Made by a program: the position numbers and the translations under genes. DNA of 6,211 bases from Flavobacteriales bacterium. Lineage in GTDB: Bacteria > Bacteroidota > Bacteroidia > UBA10329. Position 1 is the stretch's first letter. Each line of letters opens with the position of its first letter. The stretch lies in contig DMRV01000195.1 of the NCBI GenBank assembly GCA_003456455.1, positions 1 to 6,211 of the forward strand. Direction: 5' to 3'. The notes beneath the pieces were generated by a model, which saw only the letters and a program-made list of their open reading frames with translations, was not told where the DNA came from and made no database searches. Shown in pieces: positions 1 to 5,824 of the stretch.

Positions 1-244
1 CTCCCCACCAAACTGAGTTTTCAGTTTTCTCATCACAGACTACAAAACGGTCTTTTGGAGACCTACCTGTAAACTCTCCCGTGTCAACGGCTAGCGCTCC
101 ACTATCGGTTAAAGCACCTTGTCCATTTATCAATGTTTCTTCTACAAGCTCAGCAGGTGTTAGGTTCCAGTAAGCTGCTGCTACGTTTTTCAAGCCCAGA
201 TCAGCAACTGATGCTCCTTCTGCTCTCAATCCGTATTCGTCCAT
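1..244 (-). CDS. pckA: Phosphoenolpyruvate carboxykinase (ATP), N-terminal part, cut by the window edge
   Basis: This cytosolic enzyme interconverts oxaloacetate + ATP and phosphoenolpyruvate + ADP + CO2 at the entry to gluconeogenesis. Only the first 81 residues are present, roughly 15% of a family member of about 530-540 residues; the gene continues beyond the left edge. The call rests on the family N-terminal signature TGEFTGRSPKDRF at residues 55-67, followed by a VWWG segment at 78-81. R61 in that motif lines up with the substrate-binding arginine of E. coli PckA. The ATG at 244-242 is the natural start because an in-frame TAA lies two codons upstream (bases 250-248). A good Bacteroidota -7 element sits about 34 bases upstream, so the gene has its own promoter and need not depend on the upstream hydrolase gene. 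The signature is specific to the ATP-dependent rather than the GTP-dependent class. Confidence 0.95.
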   Translation of the reverse strand, partial: MDEYGLRAEGASVADLGLKNVAAAYWNLTPAELVEETLINGQGALTDSGALAVDTGEFTGRSPKDRFVVCDEKTENSVWWG

Positions 245-278
245 GTTTTATGTTCTTTCGTTTCTAAAAAGGAAAGCG

Positions 279-286
279 CAAAGATA
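279..286 (-). promoter_or_regulatory. Bacteroidota-type -7 promoter element for pckA
   Basis: Read on the minus strand, the octamer is TATCTTTG followed by C, an exact match to the TAnnTTTG consensus used by the primary sigma factor of Bacteroidota. It lies 34 bases upstream of the pckA start codon, a normal leader length. No TTG-type -33 element is seen 17-23 bases further upstream, so the match rests on the -7 box alone. An AACC/GGTT inverted repeat (286-300) touches the upstream edge of the box but is too short to call an operator. Confidence 0.6.
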
Positions 287-334
287 ACCTAATCTTGGTT
301 CATCCGAGGTCGGTTTGTGTCTGATGAAGGTCAG

Positions 335-361
335 TTTTCCACAAGTGATACGGTGGTAAAA
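335..361. repeat. Imperfect inverted repeat downstream of the hydrolase gene (weak hairpin)
   Basis: On the plus strand TTTTCCAC (335-342) can pair with GTGG-T-AAAA (353-361), giving an 8 bp stem with one bulged base and a 10-base loop. It begins just after the stop codon of the minus-strand hydrolase gene, so it could act as an RNA 3' end or stability element. It lacks a GC-rich stem and, in the minus direction, a following U-tract, so it is not a classical intrinsic terminator. The rest of the 245-363 gap shows only the pckA promoter. Confidence 0.25.
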
Positions 362-363
362 TG

Positions 364-1317
364 TTAATAATACTGAAGTGGAATGGGTGTGATGATTTGC
401 GCTTTGGATGAGTATTTTTTTTCCAATTCCAACTTCATGGACTCCAAGCCTTCTGCGTCCAATGCCTTGAATGGCTGGTCCTTTCTCCTAAAAAAATTCT
501 CCCAATGAATAACGAAAATGCGCTTTGGCTTACTCAGTTCAACAATAGGTCCGGGGTAAAATGAGTACTCACTTTTTCCTGAAGAGCCAATGAACAAATC
601 GTCAATTCCCCGTTCAGACAAGAGTTCTTCAGGAAACAATCCGAAAGGCGCTTTAGCCATAGACGACATGAAAAACATACGGTAGCCAATCACTGAATCC
701 TCCAACCAATCCACCATAAAAGATAAAGTTTGTCCTTCTTGCCAATCGGAAACGAGTGTTGGTTCGGCAACCAAATCCTCAGAATATCTTTTCTTAAGAA
801 AGTTGATTCCCGCAATGTGTGGCGGATGAAGACTTTTAAATGCCATTGTGCGCATAGTACTGTCTAAACTGTAATGCCACTGCCCCACTTCATTTTCAGC
901 ACCCATATTGTTATTAACCGCCACTATTTCTTGAGGAAGATTATAGTAACTAAGTAAGTGCTTGCTTGTTTTGCTACTAATAATTTGAGCGGAATCCGGG
1001 ATAAACTTGGATAAATACGGCATGTCCATCAGATGATCATAATGCGCATGAGCAGCAATCACCAGCTTTACTTTGCCAAAAGCAGCAGGATTCAAATACT
1101 GCTTAACATAACTGGTATCCGTTCTCACCTTACCAAATAGCACTCTCGTAACCGAAGGATTATCAACAAACGGATCCGTTAAAAGCACATTTTCACCACG
1201 CTGAATAGTGAAACAGCCTGTTCCGTAGTATCGGATTTCGGTTTCGACATTTTGAGCAAGCGAAGGAGAAAAAACTAGCGCAAGTCCGAGAAATAGACAG
1301 CAACGGAAAAATGACAT
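364..1317 (-). CDS. Exported MBL-fold metallo-hydrolase
   Basis: This is a 317-residue protein of the metallo-beta-lactamase superfamily with an apparent Sec signal peptide: R5, a hydrophobic stretch at about 7-17, and a likely type I cleavage after S-L-A (residue 21). It is therefore probably periplasmic. The zinc-binding motif HAHYDH spans residues 90-95 (H90, H92, D94, H95). An upstream TDPF turn is at 47-50, further candidate ligand histidines are in HPPH (164-167), and H271 in HWENFF fits the last metal ligand motif. The expected bridging aspartate (motif 4) is not evident in the RMFFMSS strand at 213-219. No lipobox is present. The ATG at 1317 is supported by the signal peptide and by an in-frame stop seven codons upstream. 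It is transcribed divergently from the TPR operon. Substrate cannot be inferred; UlaG-like or other hydrolase activities are possible, antibiotic hydrolysis is not implied. Confidence 0.85.
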   Translation of the reverse strand: MSFFRCCLFLGLALVFSPSLAQNVETEIRYYGTGCFTIQRGENVLLTDPFVDNPSVTRVLFGKVRTDTSYVKQYLNPAAFGKVKLVIAAHAHYDHLMDMPYLSKFIPDSAQIISSKTSKHLLSYYNLPQEIVAVNNNMGAENEVGQWHYSLDSTMRTMAFKSLHPPHIAGINFLKKRYSEDLVAEPTLVSDWQEGQTLSFMVDWLEDSVIGYRMFFMSSMAKAPFGLFPEELLSERGIDDLFIGSSGKSEYSFYPGPIVELSKPKRIFVIHWENFFRRKDQPFKALDAEGLESMKLELEKKYSSKAQIITPIPLQYY

Positions 1318-1336
1318 GCAGAAAATGTTTAGTCGT

Positions 1337-1344
1337 CAAAAATA
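1337..1344 (-). promoter_or_regulatory. Candidate -7 promoter element for the MBL-fold hydrolase gene
   Basis: On the minus strand the octamer is TATTTTTG, an exact TAnnTTTG match, placed 19 bases upstream of the hydrolase start codon. This would give a very short leader. There is no clear TTG -33 element at the usual spacing, and the region is AT-rich, so chance matches are expected. Confidence 0.35.
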
Positions 1345-1374
1345 TTGAAATGTGCAGGTTCTATTCTTTAATTC

Positions 1375-1386
1375 TTGCATTTGCAA
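1375..1386. repeat. Short perfect dyad in the divergent intergenic region
   Basis: TTGCA and its inverse TGCAA are separated by two bases, forming a 12-base dyad. It lies about 31 bases upstream of the candidate hydrolase -7 box and well upstream of the TPR operon start, a position that would suit a transcription factor. A dyad of this size can arise by chance in AT-rich DNA, so its role is only a suggestion. Confidence 0.2.
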
Positions 1387-1449
1387 TGAGCTTTGAACTA
1401 TTTAGCGGAAAGAACATCCATTCGTACTTCCTGTTTCAGACCATTCATC

Positions 1450-1457
1450 TATTTTTG
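1450..1457 (+). promoter_or_regulatory. Candidate -7 promoter element for the TPR-comA operon
   Basis: TATTTTTG matches TAnnTTTG exactly on the plus strand and would give a leader of roughly 95 bases before the TPR start codon. No TTG element is found at the usual upstream spacing. A second candidate closer to the gene, TACTCTTG at 1536-1543, has one mismatch and would leave almost no leader. Neither is certain. The remainder of 1318-1558 shows no RNA gene, terminator or convincing small gene. Confidence 0.3.
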
Positions 1458-1558
1458 TCATGCTTTATATTTTTTTTGAACATTACCTGTTGAAAATAAG
1501 AGCCGTATAGCAGCAAGAGAACATGCTTTTATGTGTACTCTTGATAAACACGTAGCCG

Positions 1559-2965
1559 ATGCATTCTGAATCTGGAGGAGAACAGGAAGACGAACGATTG
1601 ACGGAATGCCTTGTGCGTTTCGAGCACATGTTGGCGCATGACGATCAGTATTATTTTGATGTAGCTGATCTCGAAGAACTTATCGACCATTACATGGAAC
1701 GCCTTGATATTGACAAGGCTTGGAAGGTACTCGAACTAGCTTCAAATCAGCACCCACATAGTCGGGAATTTGAACTAAAGCGGGCGGATATACTTGGACT
1801 AAAGGGCGATTACGAAGGGGCAATGAAATCCATCGCACTTTTAGAAGCCATTATGCCCAACAATCCAGATATGCTGATTACCAAAGGCAGTCTTTACAGT
1901 AAATTGGGCAAGCACAATAAGGCAATTGAAATCTATAATCGTGCGCTAGAAACGGCAGAAAACAAGAACGATGTTCGGCTACTACTTTCTTTTGAGTTTC
2001 AATCGCTGGGGAATCAATTGGAAGCGCTGAGTCAGTTGAAAATGGGATTACTCAATTCTCCTAACGACCAAGGTCTGATTTACGAGATTAGCTTCTTGTT
2101 TGATATGATGGGCGAAAATGATTCGGCCATTGCATTTTTCACCAAGTATCTAGACGAGCATCCCTATCAATACAATGCTTGGTACAACTTAGCCACGTTT
2201 TATATCAAAAAGCGAGATTTTAAAACAGCTATTTGGGCGTTAGAATTTACCCTTGCCGTAAGCGATAAACACTTAATGGCACATCAGGAAATTGGTGATT
2301 GCTTTTTAGAAATTGATAAATGGGATAAGGCCGAAGAACACTTTAATGAAGTATTGAAGATTGATGAAGATAACCCGGACGCCCTCATTGGCATTGCAGA
2401 ATGCTCGGAAGGTCGTGAGGATTTTGAACTTGCGTTTAAACGCTACAAAGATATCGCTGATACGGATGCTTTTCATGCAGAAGCGTGGTACGGAATGGCA
2501 GTTGTTCGTGAAAAGCAAGAACGATACGATGAGTGTCTTCCATACATTGAAAAAGCGCTAGAAATAGATGCTACGGACCCAGAATACTGGACGTTTTTAG
2601 CTGATTTAAAAGAGCAAGGCAGTCAATTTGAAGAAGCAATTGAAGCTTTGGAAAAAGCAGGCGAAATCGCTCCAGAAGATGTGACTATTTGGATAGCAAA
2701 AGCCGAATTGGTTTTCAATCACGTTGACCGTCAGTTAGGTATAGAAGTTTTAATGGAGGCTTTAAAAATTTCTCCAGAAAATGCTGAATTACATTATCGC
2801 CAATCAGCTCTATTGCTGGCTTCCGGACAAGTGTCCGAAGCATTGCACTTTCTTCAAAATGGGCTCGAACTAGATTATAACAAACACATACTTTTGTTCG
2901 AGCAATTTCCTGATGCAATCAACATCCCACGAGTGATGGATCTCATTCAGATCTACGGACAATAA
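1559..2965 (+). CDS. Cytoplasmic tetratricopeptide repeat (TPR) protein
   Basis: This 468-residue protein is almost entirely helical repeats with no signal peptide or membrane segment, so it is expected to be a cytosolic protein-interaction scaffold. TPR-like units, with the W/Y-x-x-L/I-G/A-x-x-Y/F and A-x-x-x-F/Y/A-L spacing, are visible at about 104-137, 171-203, 205-238, 239-272, 307-340, 341-374 and 409-440. Examples are AWYNLATFY at 207-215 and KAEEHFNEVLKID at 257-269. The N-terminal segment (FEHMLAHDD then YFDVADLEELIDHYME at about 21-47) resembles the start of a TPR family widespread in Bacteroidota; this is from memory of the family. The start is fixed by an in-frame TAG at 1553-1555, immediately upstream. 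No Shine-Dalgarno is evident. It heads a tight operon, and its TAA overlaps the ATG of the phosphosulfolactate synthase gene by one base. Its partner is unknown. Confidence 0.85.
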   Translation: MHSESGGEQEDERLTECLVRFEHMLAHDDQYYFDVADLEELIDHYMERLDIDKAWKVLELASNQHPHSREFELKRADILGLKGDYEGAMKSIALLEAIMPNNPDMLITKGSLYSKLGKHNKAIEIYNRALETAENKNDVRLLLSFEFQSLGNQLEALSQLKMGLLNSPNDQGLIYEISFLFDMMGENDSAIAFFTKYLDEHPYQYNAWYNLATFYIKKRDFKTAIWALEFTLAVSDKHLMAHQEIGDCFLEIDKWDKAEEHFNEVLKIDEDNPDALIGIAECSEGREDFELAFKRYKDIADTDAFHAEAWYGMAVVREKQERYDECLPYIEKALEIDATDPEYWTFLADLKEQGSQFEEAIEALEKAGEIAPEDVTIWIAKAELVFNHVDRQLGIEVLMEALKISPENAELHYRQSALLLASGQVSEALHFLQNGLELDYNKHILLFEQFPDAINIPRVMDLIQIYGQ

Positions 2966-3771
2966 TGAACTTTAAACTTACTCACCTTCCCGAACGAACC
3001 GCTAAGCCGCGAGAAGCTGGCTTGACAATGGTTATGGACAAAGGTTTGAGCCTTCGAGGTGCTGAAGACCTTATAGAAACAGGCGACCATCTTATTGACA
3101 TAGTTAAGTTGGGTTTTGGGACTTCACTTGTCACGAATAAACTTCAAGAAAAGATTAAACTTTACCAAGATGCTGGCATTATGGTATACTTGGGAGGAAC
3201 ACTTTTCGAGGCTTTTCTTGTGCGAGGACAATTTGACGAGTACCGTAAACTCTTGATTAAACTTGGAATTGATACTGCTGAGGTTTCTGATGGATCTATC
3301 GATTTGAATCACGATACCAAGTGTGAGCTTATTCGCGAAATGGCCAAGGATTTCAGAACACTTTCTGAGGTTGGATCAAAAGAAGCAGGAATCATCATTC
3401 ATCCAAACAGATGGAAATCCATGATGAAAGCCGAGTTGGAGGCAGGATCTTGGAAAGTAATTGCAGAAGCGCGAGAAAGTGGAAATGTTGGTATATATCG
3501 TCCGAACGGGTCAGCACACGTCTCGCTAATCAGCAAAATATTGGACGTCATTCCGAAGGATGATATTCTTTGGGAAGCGCCACAGAAAGCACAGCAAGTT
3601 TGGTTTATCAACCAGTTGGGGAGTGATGTGAACTTGGGGAACATTGCCCCTAACGAAGTGATTCCACTAGAAACCCTACGATTGGGAGTTCGTGGTGATA
3701 CGTTTTTCAACTATCTACCAGAAGGAATAAACGTGAACGAGGTTATCGCAAAAACGAAAAAGAAGAAATGA
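2965..3771 (+). CDS. comA: Phosphosulfolactate synthase (ComA family)
   Basis: Enzymes of this TIM-barrel family add sulfite to phosphoenolpyruvate to give (R)-2-phospho-3-sulfolactate. In methanogens this is the first step of coenzyme M synthesis; bacterial relatives also occur, for example in Bacillus, where sulfolactate accumulates in spores. The 268-residue protein carries the family blocks in order: MVMDKG (22-27), DIVKLGFGTS (45-54), YLGGTLFE (75-82), AEVSDG (105-110), SEVGSK (134-139), EAGSWKVIAEARESG (159-173), EAPQKAQQVWFI (204-215) and the conserved C-terminal run NLGNI / LETLRLGVRGDT (223-246). Length and blocks are full, so it is likely active. It ends in a lysine-rich tail. The ATG overlaps the preceding stop (TAATG), implying translational coupling. 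No comB or comC homologue lies in the window, so the fate of the product is unknown; sulfolactate or a sulfonolipid precursor are possibilities. Confidence 0.88.
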   Translation: MNFKLTHLPERTAKPREAGLTMVMDKGLSLRGAEDLIETGDHLIDIVKLGFGTSLVTNKLQEKIKLYQDAGIMVYLGGTLFEAFLVRGQFDEYRKLLIKLGIDTAEVSDGSIDLNHDTKCELIREMAKDFRTLSEVGSKEAGIIIHPNRWKSMMKAELEAGSWKVIAEARESGNVGIYRPNGSAHVSLISKILDVIPKDDILWEAPQKAQQVWFINQLGSDVNLGNIAPNEVIPLETLRLGVRGDTFFNYLPEGINVNEVIAKTKKKK

Positions 3772-4085
3772 AGGAATTAACGGTACAGCAGCTGAAACAA
3801 ATGCAGGATGCTGGAGAAACATACCAGCTTATTGACGTTCGTGAAGGATATGAAGTGGAAATCTGCACCATCGGTGCTGAGCATATTCCAATGGGAGAAA
3901 TTCTAGACCGAGCATCTGAAATAAAAAAAGACATTCCTGTAGTGGTTCATTGTCGAAGTGGAGCGCGTTCTGCCAATGTTATTAATGCCTTAGAAATGCA
4001 GCTTGGTTATACACATCTCCACAATTTGAAAGGCGGGATTCTTGCCTGGGCAAATGAAATTGACAACAGTCTGGAGCAATATTAA
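3768..4085 (+). CDS. Stand-alone single-domain rhodanese-like sulfurtransferase
   Basis: This 105-residue cytoplasmic protein is one rhodanese domain. It has the DVR motif at 23-25, the catalytic cysteine C62 in the active-site loop CRSGAR (62-67) followed by S68, and the closing LKGG...W motif at 87-94. The ICTIGAEHIPMGEI segment (32-45) resembles the rhodanese tail of MoeB/ThiF-type proteins, here as a free domain. An intact loop cysteine implies persulfide chemistry: transfer of sulfane sulfur, for example from thiosulfate, with sulfite as the by-product. Its ATG overlaps the phosphosulfolactate synthase stop by four bases (ATGA), and the preceding purine run (GAAAAAGAAGAA) may serve as its ribosome-binding site. 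Its own stop overlaps the next start by one base. Sulfite supply to ComA is an attractive inference; GlpE/PspE-like housekeeping is the alternative. Confidence 0.88.
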   Translation: MKELTVQQLKQMQDAGETYQLIDVREGYEVEICTIGAEHIPMGEILDRASEIKKDIPVVVHCRSGARSANVINALEMQLGYTHLHNLKGGILAWANEIDNSLEQY

Positions 4086-5071
4086 TGGCGTCTGAAACCA
4101 ACTCTCGAAGTACTAAAAGCTTCATTTTTCTCTATTTAAAAGGAATGGCAATGGGTGCGGCAGATGTCGTTCCTGGTGTGTCTGGCGGTACAATTGCCTT
4201 CATCACAGGTATTTATCAAGAATTACTGGATACGATTAAGGGATTCAATCTTTCGGTATTTAAAACACTGAAAGAAGATGGAGTTAAGGCTACTTGGAAA
4301 AAGACGAACGCCACATTTCTCGTGGTGCTTTTTGCAGGGATTTTTACCAGCATCATAAGCCTCGCAAAGGGAATTACTTTTTTACTTGTTACGTACCCTA
4401 TTCTACTTTGGGCTTTCTTCTTCGGATTGATTGTCGCTTCAAGCCTCATTATTGGCAAGTACATTAAAGAGTGGAACTGGAAAACCATTGGAATAATGGT
4501 GATTGGAGCAGCCGTTGCATTCTACATAACCATAGCTGCACCATCGCAAATCCCTGATGGATTAATCTACATTTTCCTCTCAGGATGTATCGCCATTTGC
4601 GCTATGATTTTACCAGGTATTTCAGGAAGCTTCATACTTCTGCTCTTAGGGGCTTACGCTACCGTACTTGGCTCTATTAGCGGTTTAGTTGATGCGTTAA
4701 AAGAGTTTGATATTCAGCAAATTACGAAATACGGAATGAACATCGGTATTTTTATGATTGGCTGTGTGGTCGGCATTATTTCGTTTTCCAATTTCCTTTC
4801 GTGGATGTTCAAAAAAGCATACAGCTTAACCATGGCATTGCTTACAGGTTTTATGATTGGTTCGTTAAATAAAGTTTGGCCATGGAAGGAAACGACAGAG
4901 TTTAGAATCAACAGTCATGGAGCAGAAGTTCCATTCTTACAGTCCAATATTTCACCAAGCAATTTTGAATCACTTTATGGAGAACCTTCACAACTTTGGT
5001 TCGCAATAGGCTTGGCCATAGCAGGCTTTCTTATCGTATTTGTGATGGAGAAAATGGCCGCTAGCAAGTAA
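4085..5071 (+). CDS. DUF368 family membrane protein, probable polyprenyl-phosphate (undecaprenyl-phosphate) translocase
   Basis: DUF368 proteins (PopT) were identified as translocases that return undecaprenyl phosphate, the lipid carrier for peptidoglycan and other envelope polymers, to the cytosolic face. This 328-residue inner-membrane protein has both hallmark blocks: ADVVPGVSGGTIAF at 26-39 and AMILPGISGSFILLLLG at 173-189. Their shared PG[VI]SG[GS] core points to an internal duplication, each likely forming a re-entrant or broken helix. Further hydrophobic segments lie at about 78-97, 98-124, 134-153, 218-240, 247-262 and 303-322. A loop at about 264-300 is more polar. The first ATG is used because it overlaps the rhodanese stop (TAATG) and leaves a short charged N-terminus before the KGMAMG block. 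It is followed after one base by aroE, so it belongs to the same operon. Family membership is firm; the substrate is from the family, not tested here. Confidence 0.88.
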   Translation: MASETNSRSTKSFIFLYLKGMAMGAADVVPGVSGGTIAFITGIYQELLDTIKGFNLSVFKTLKEDGVKATWKKTNATFLVVLFAGIFTSIISLAKGITFLLVTYPILLWAFFFGLIVASSLIIGKYIKEWNWKTIGIMVIGAAVAFYITIAAPSQIPDGLIYIFLSGCIAICAMILPGISGSFILLLLGAYATVLGSISGLVDALKEFDIQQITKYGMNIGIFMIGCVVGIISFSNFLSWMFKKAYSLTMALLTGFMIGSLNKVWPWKETTEFRINSHGAEVPFLQSNISPSNFESLYGEPSQLWFAIGLAIAGFLIVFVMEKMAASK

Positions 5072-5072
5072 A

Positions 5073-5813
5073 ATGAGAAAGTTTGGCCTAATAGGTTTTC
5101 CTCTCTCCCACTCGTTCTCGCAGAAATACTTTACTGAGAAGTTCCAAAACGAAGGTTTGGATGCAGAGTACTGCAATTTCCCTATTGAATCGATAGATCA
5201 ATTAGAAGACATCCTCCGTTCCGAACCTGATTTAGTAGGGCTGAATGTGACTATTCCTTACAAAACAGCTATCATTCCAATGCTGAATGAACTGACAAAT
5301 TGCGCAGCTTCTATTCAGTCCGTGAACACCATTTCCATACAGCGCATTGGAAACTCTTGGAGTTTAAAGGGATCTAATACAGATGTGATTGGCTGTAAGG
5401 AAAGCATTGAAGCACATGTAAATGGACACGACAAAGCACTGATTCTGGGTACAGGAGGTGCAGCAAAAGCTGCATTCCATATTCTGGAACAACTTGGGCT
5501 GGAATGCAATTTTGTCTCAAGATCTGTTGACGAAGGAGATTTTGTCTATGACGAACTCACGCCAGAGGATATTTGGGAACACACTATCATCATCAATTGC
5601 ACACCGCTTGGCATGTATCCAAATGTTGATGCAGCGCCTAATATCCCTTACGAGTCTATCACACCCGAGCACGTGTTATTTGATATGATTTACAATCCAG
5701 CTGAGACAGTATTTCTAGAGAACGGCAGAAAACGAGGAGCTACAACTATTAACGGACTTCAGATGTTAGAAAGACAAGCTGAAGAAAGTTGGGAGATTTG
5801 GAATGAACTATAA
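5073..5813 (+). CDS. aroE: Shikimate dehydrogenase (NADP+), shikimate pathway
   Basis: AroE reduces 3-dehydroshikimate to shikimate with NADPH, the fourth step of chorismate and aromatic amino acid synthesis, in the cytosol. The 246-residue protein is at the short end of the family (usually about 270) but has all key parts. These are the shikimate-binding SHS (12-14), NVTIPYK at 58-64 with catalytic K64, VNT at 84-86, SNTD at 101-104 with catalytic D104, the Rossmann loop GTGGAAKA (126-133), an SR pair at 149-150 in the cofactor phosphate-binding position, INCTPLGM (174-181), YNP (207-209) and NGLQML (227-232). The otherwise common GAVNT appears as QSVNT (82-86). The ATG lies one base after the DUF368 stop. 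Full conservation of catalytic residues favours true AroE over quinate/shikimate paralogues. Confidence 0.93.
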   Translation: MRKFGLIGFPLSHSFSQKYFTEKFQNEGLDAEYCNFPIESIDQLEDILRSEPDLVGLNVTIPYKTAIIPMLNELTNCAASIQSVNTISIQRIGNSWSLKGSNTDVIGCKESIEAHVNGHDKALILGTGGAAKAAFHILEQLGLECNFVSRSVDEGDFVYDELTPEDIWEHTIIINCTPLGMYPNVDAAPNIPYESITPEHVLFDMIYNPAETVFLENGRKRGATTINGLQMLERQAEESWEIWNEL

Positions 5814-5824
5814 ATCCAAGACTA

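Noticed and set aside
335..361. Intrinsic terminator after the hydrolase gene
   Set aside because: The stem is weak, AT-rich and bulged, and no U-tract follows in the direction of transcription; it is kept only as an inverted repeat.
1311..1493. Plus-strand 60-codon open frame encoding a hydrophobic, cysteine-containing peptide in the divergent gap
   Set aside because: It overlaps the start of the oppositely oriented hydrolase gene, has no recognisable family or ribosome-binding site, and its hydrophobicity is what AT/T-rich intergenic DNA gives by chance.
3399..3710. 103-codon open frame antisense to the phosphosulfolactate synthase gene
   Set aside because: It lies wholly inside a gene with clear family motifs and has no protein resemblance; it is a shadow frame.
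4216..4488. 90-codon open frame antisense to the DUF368 gene
   Set aside because: It is fully inside the well-supported membrane protein gene and shows only complement-derived composition.
5458..5688. 76-codon plus-strand frame inside aroE
   Set aside because: It overlaps the Rossmann-fold part of aroE, whose frame carries the conserved motifs.
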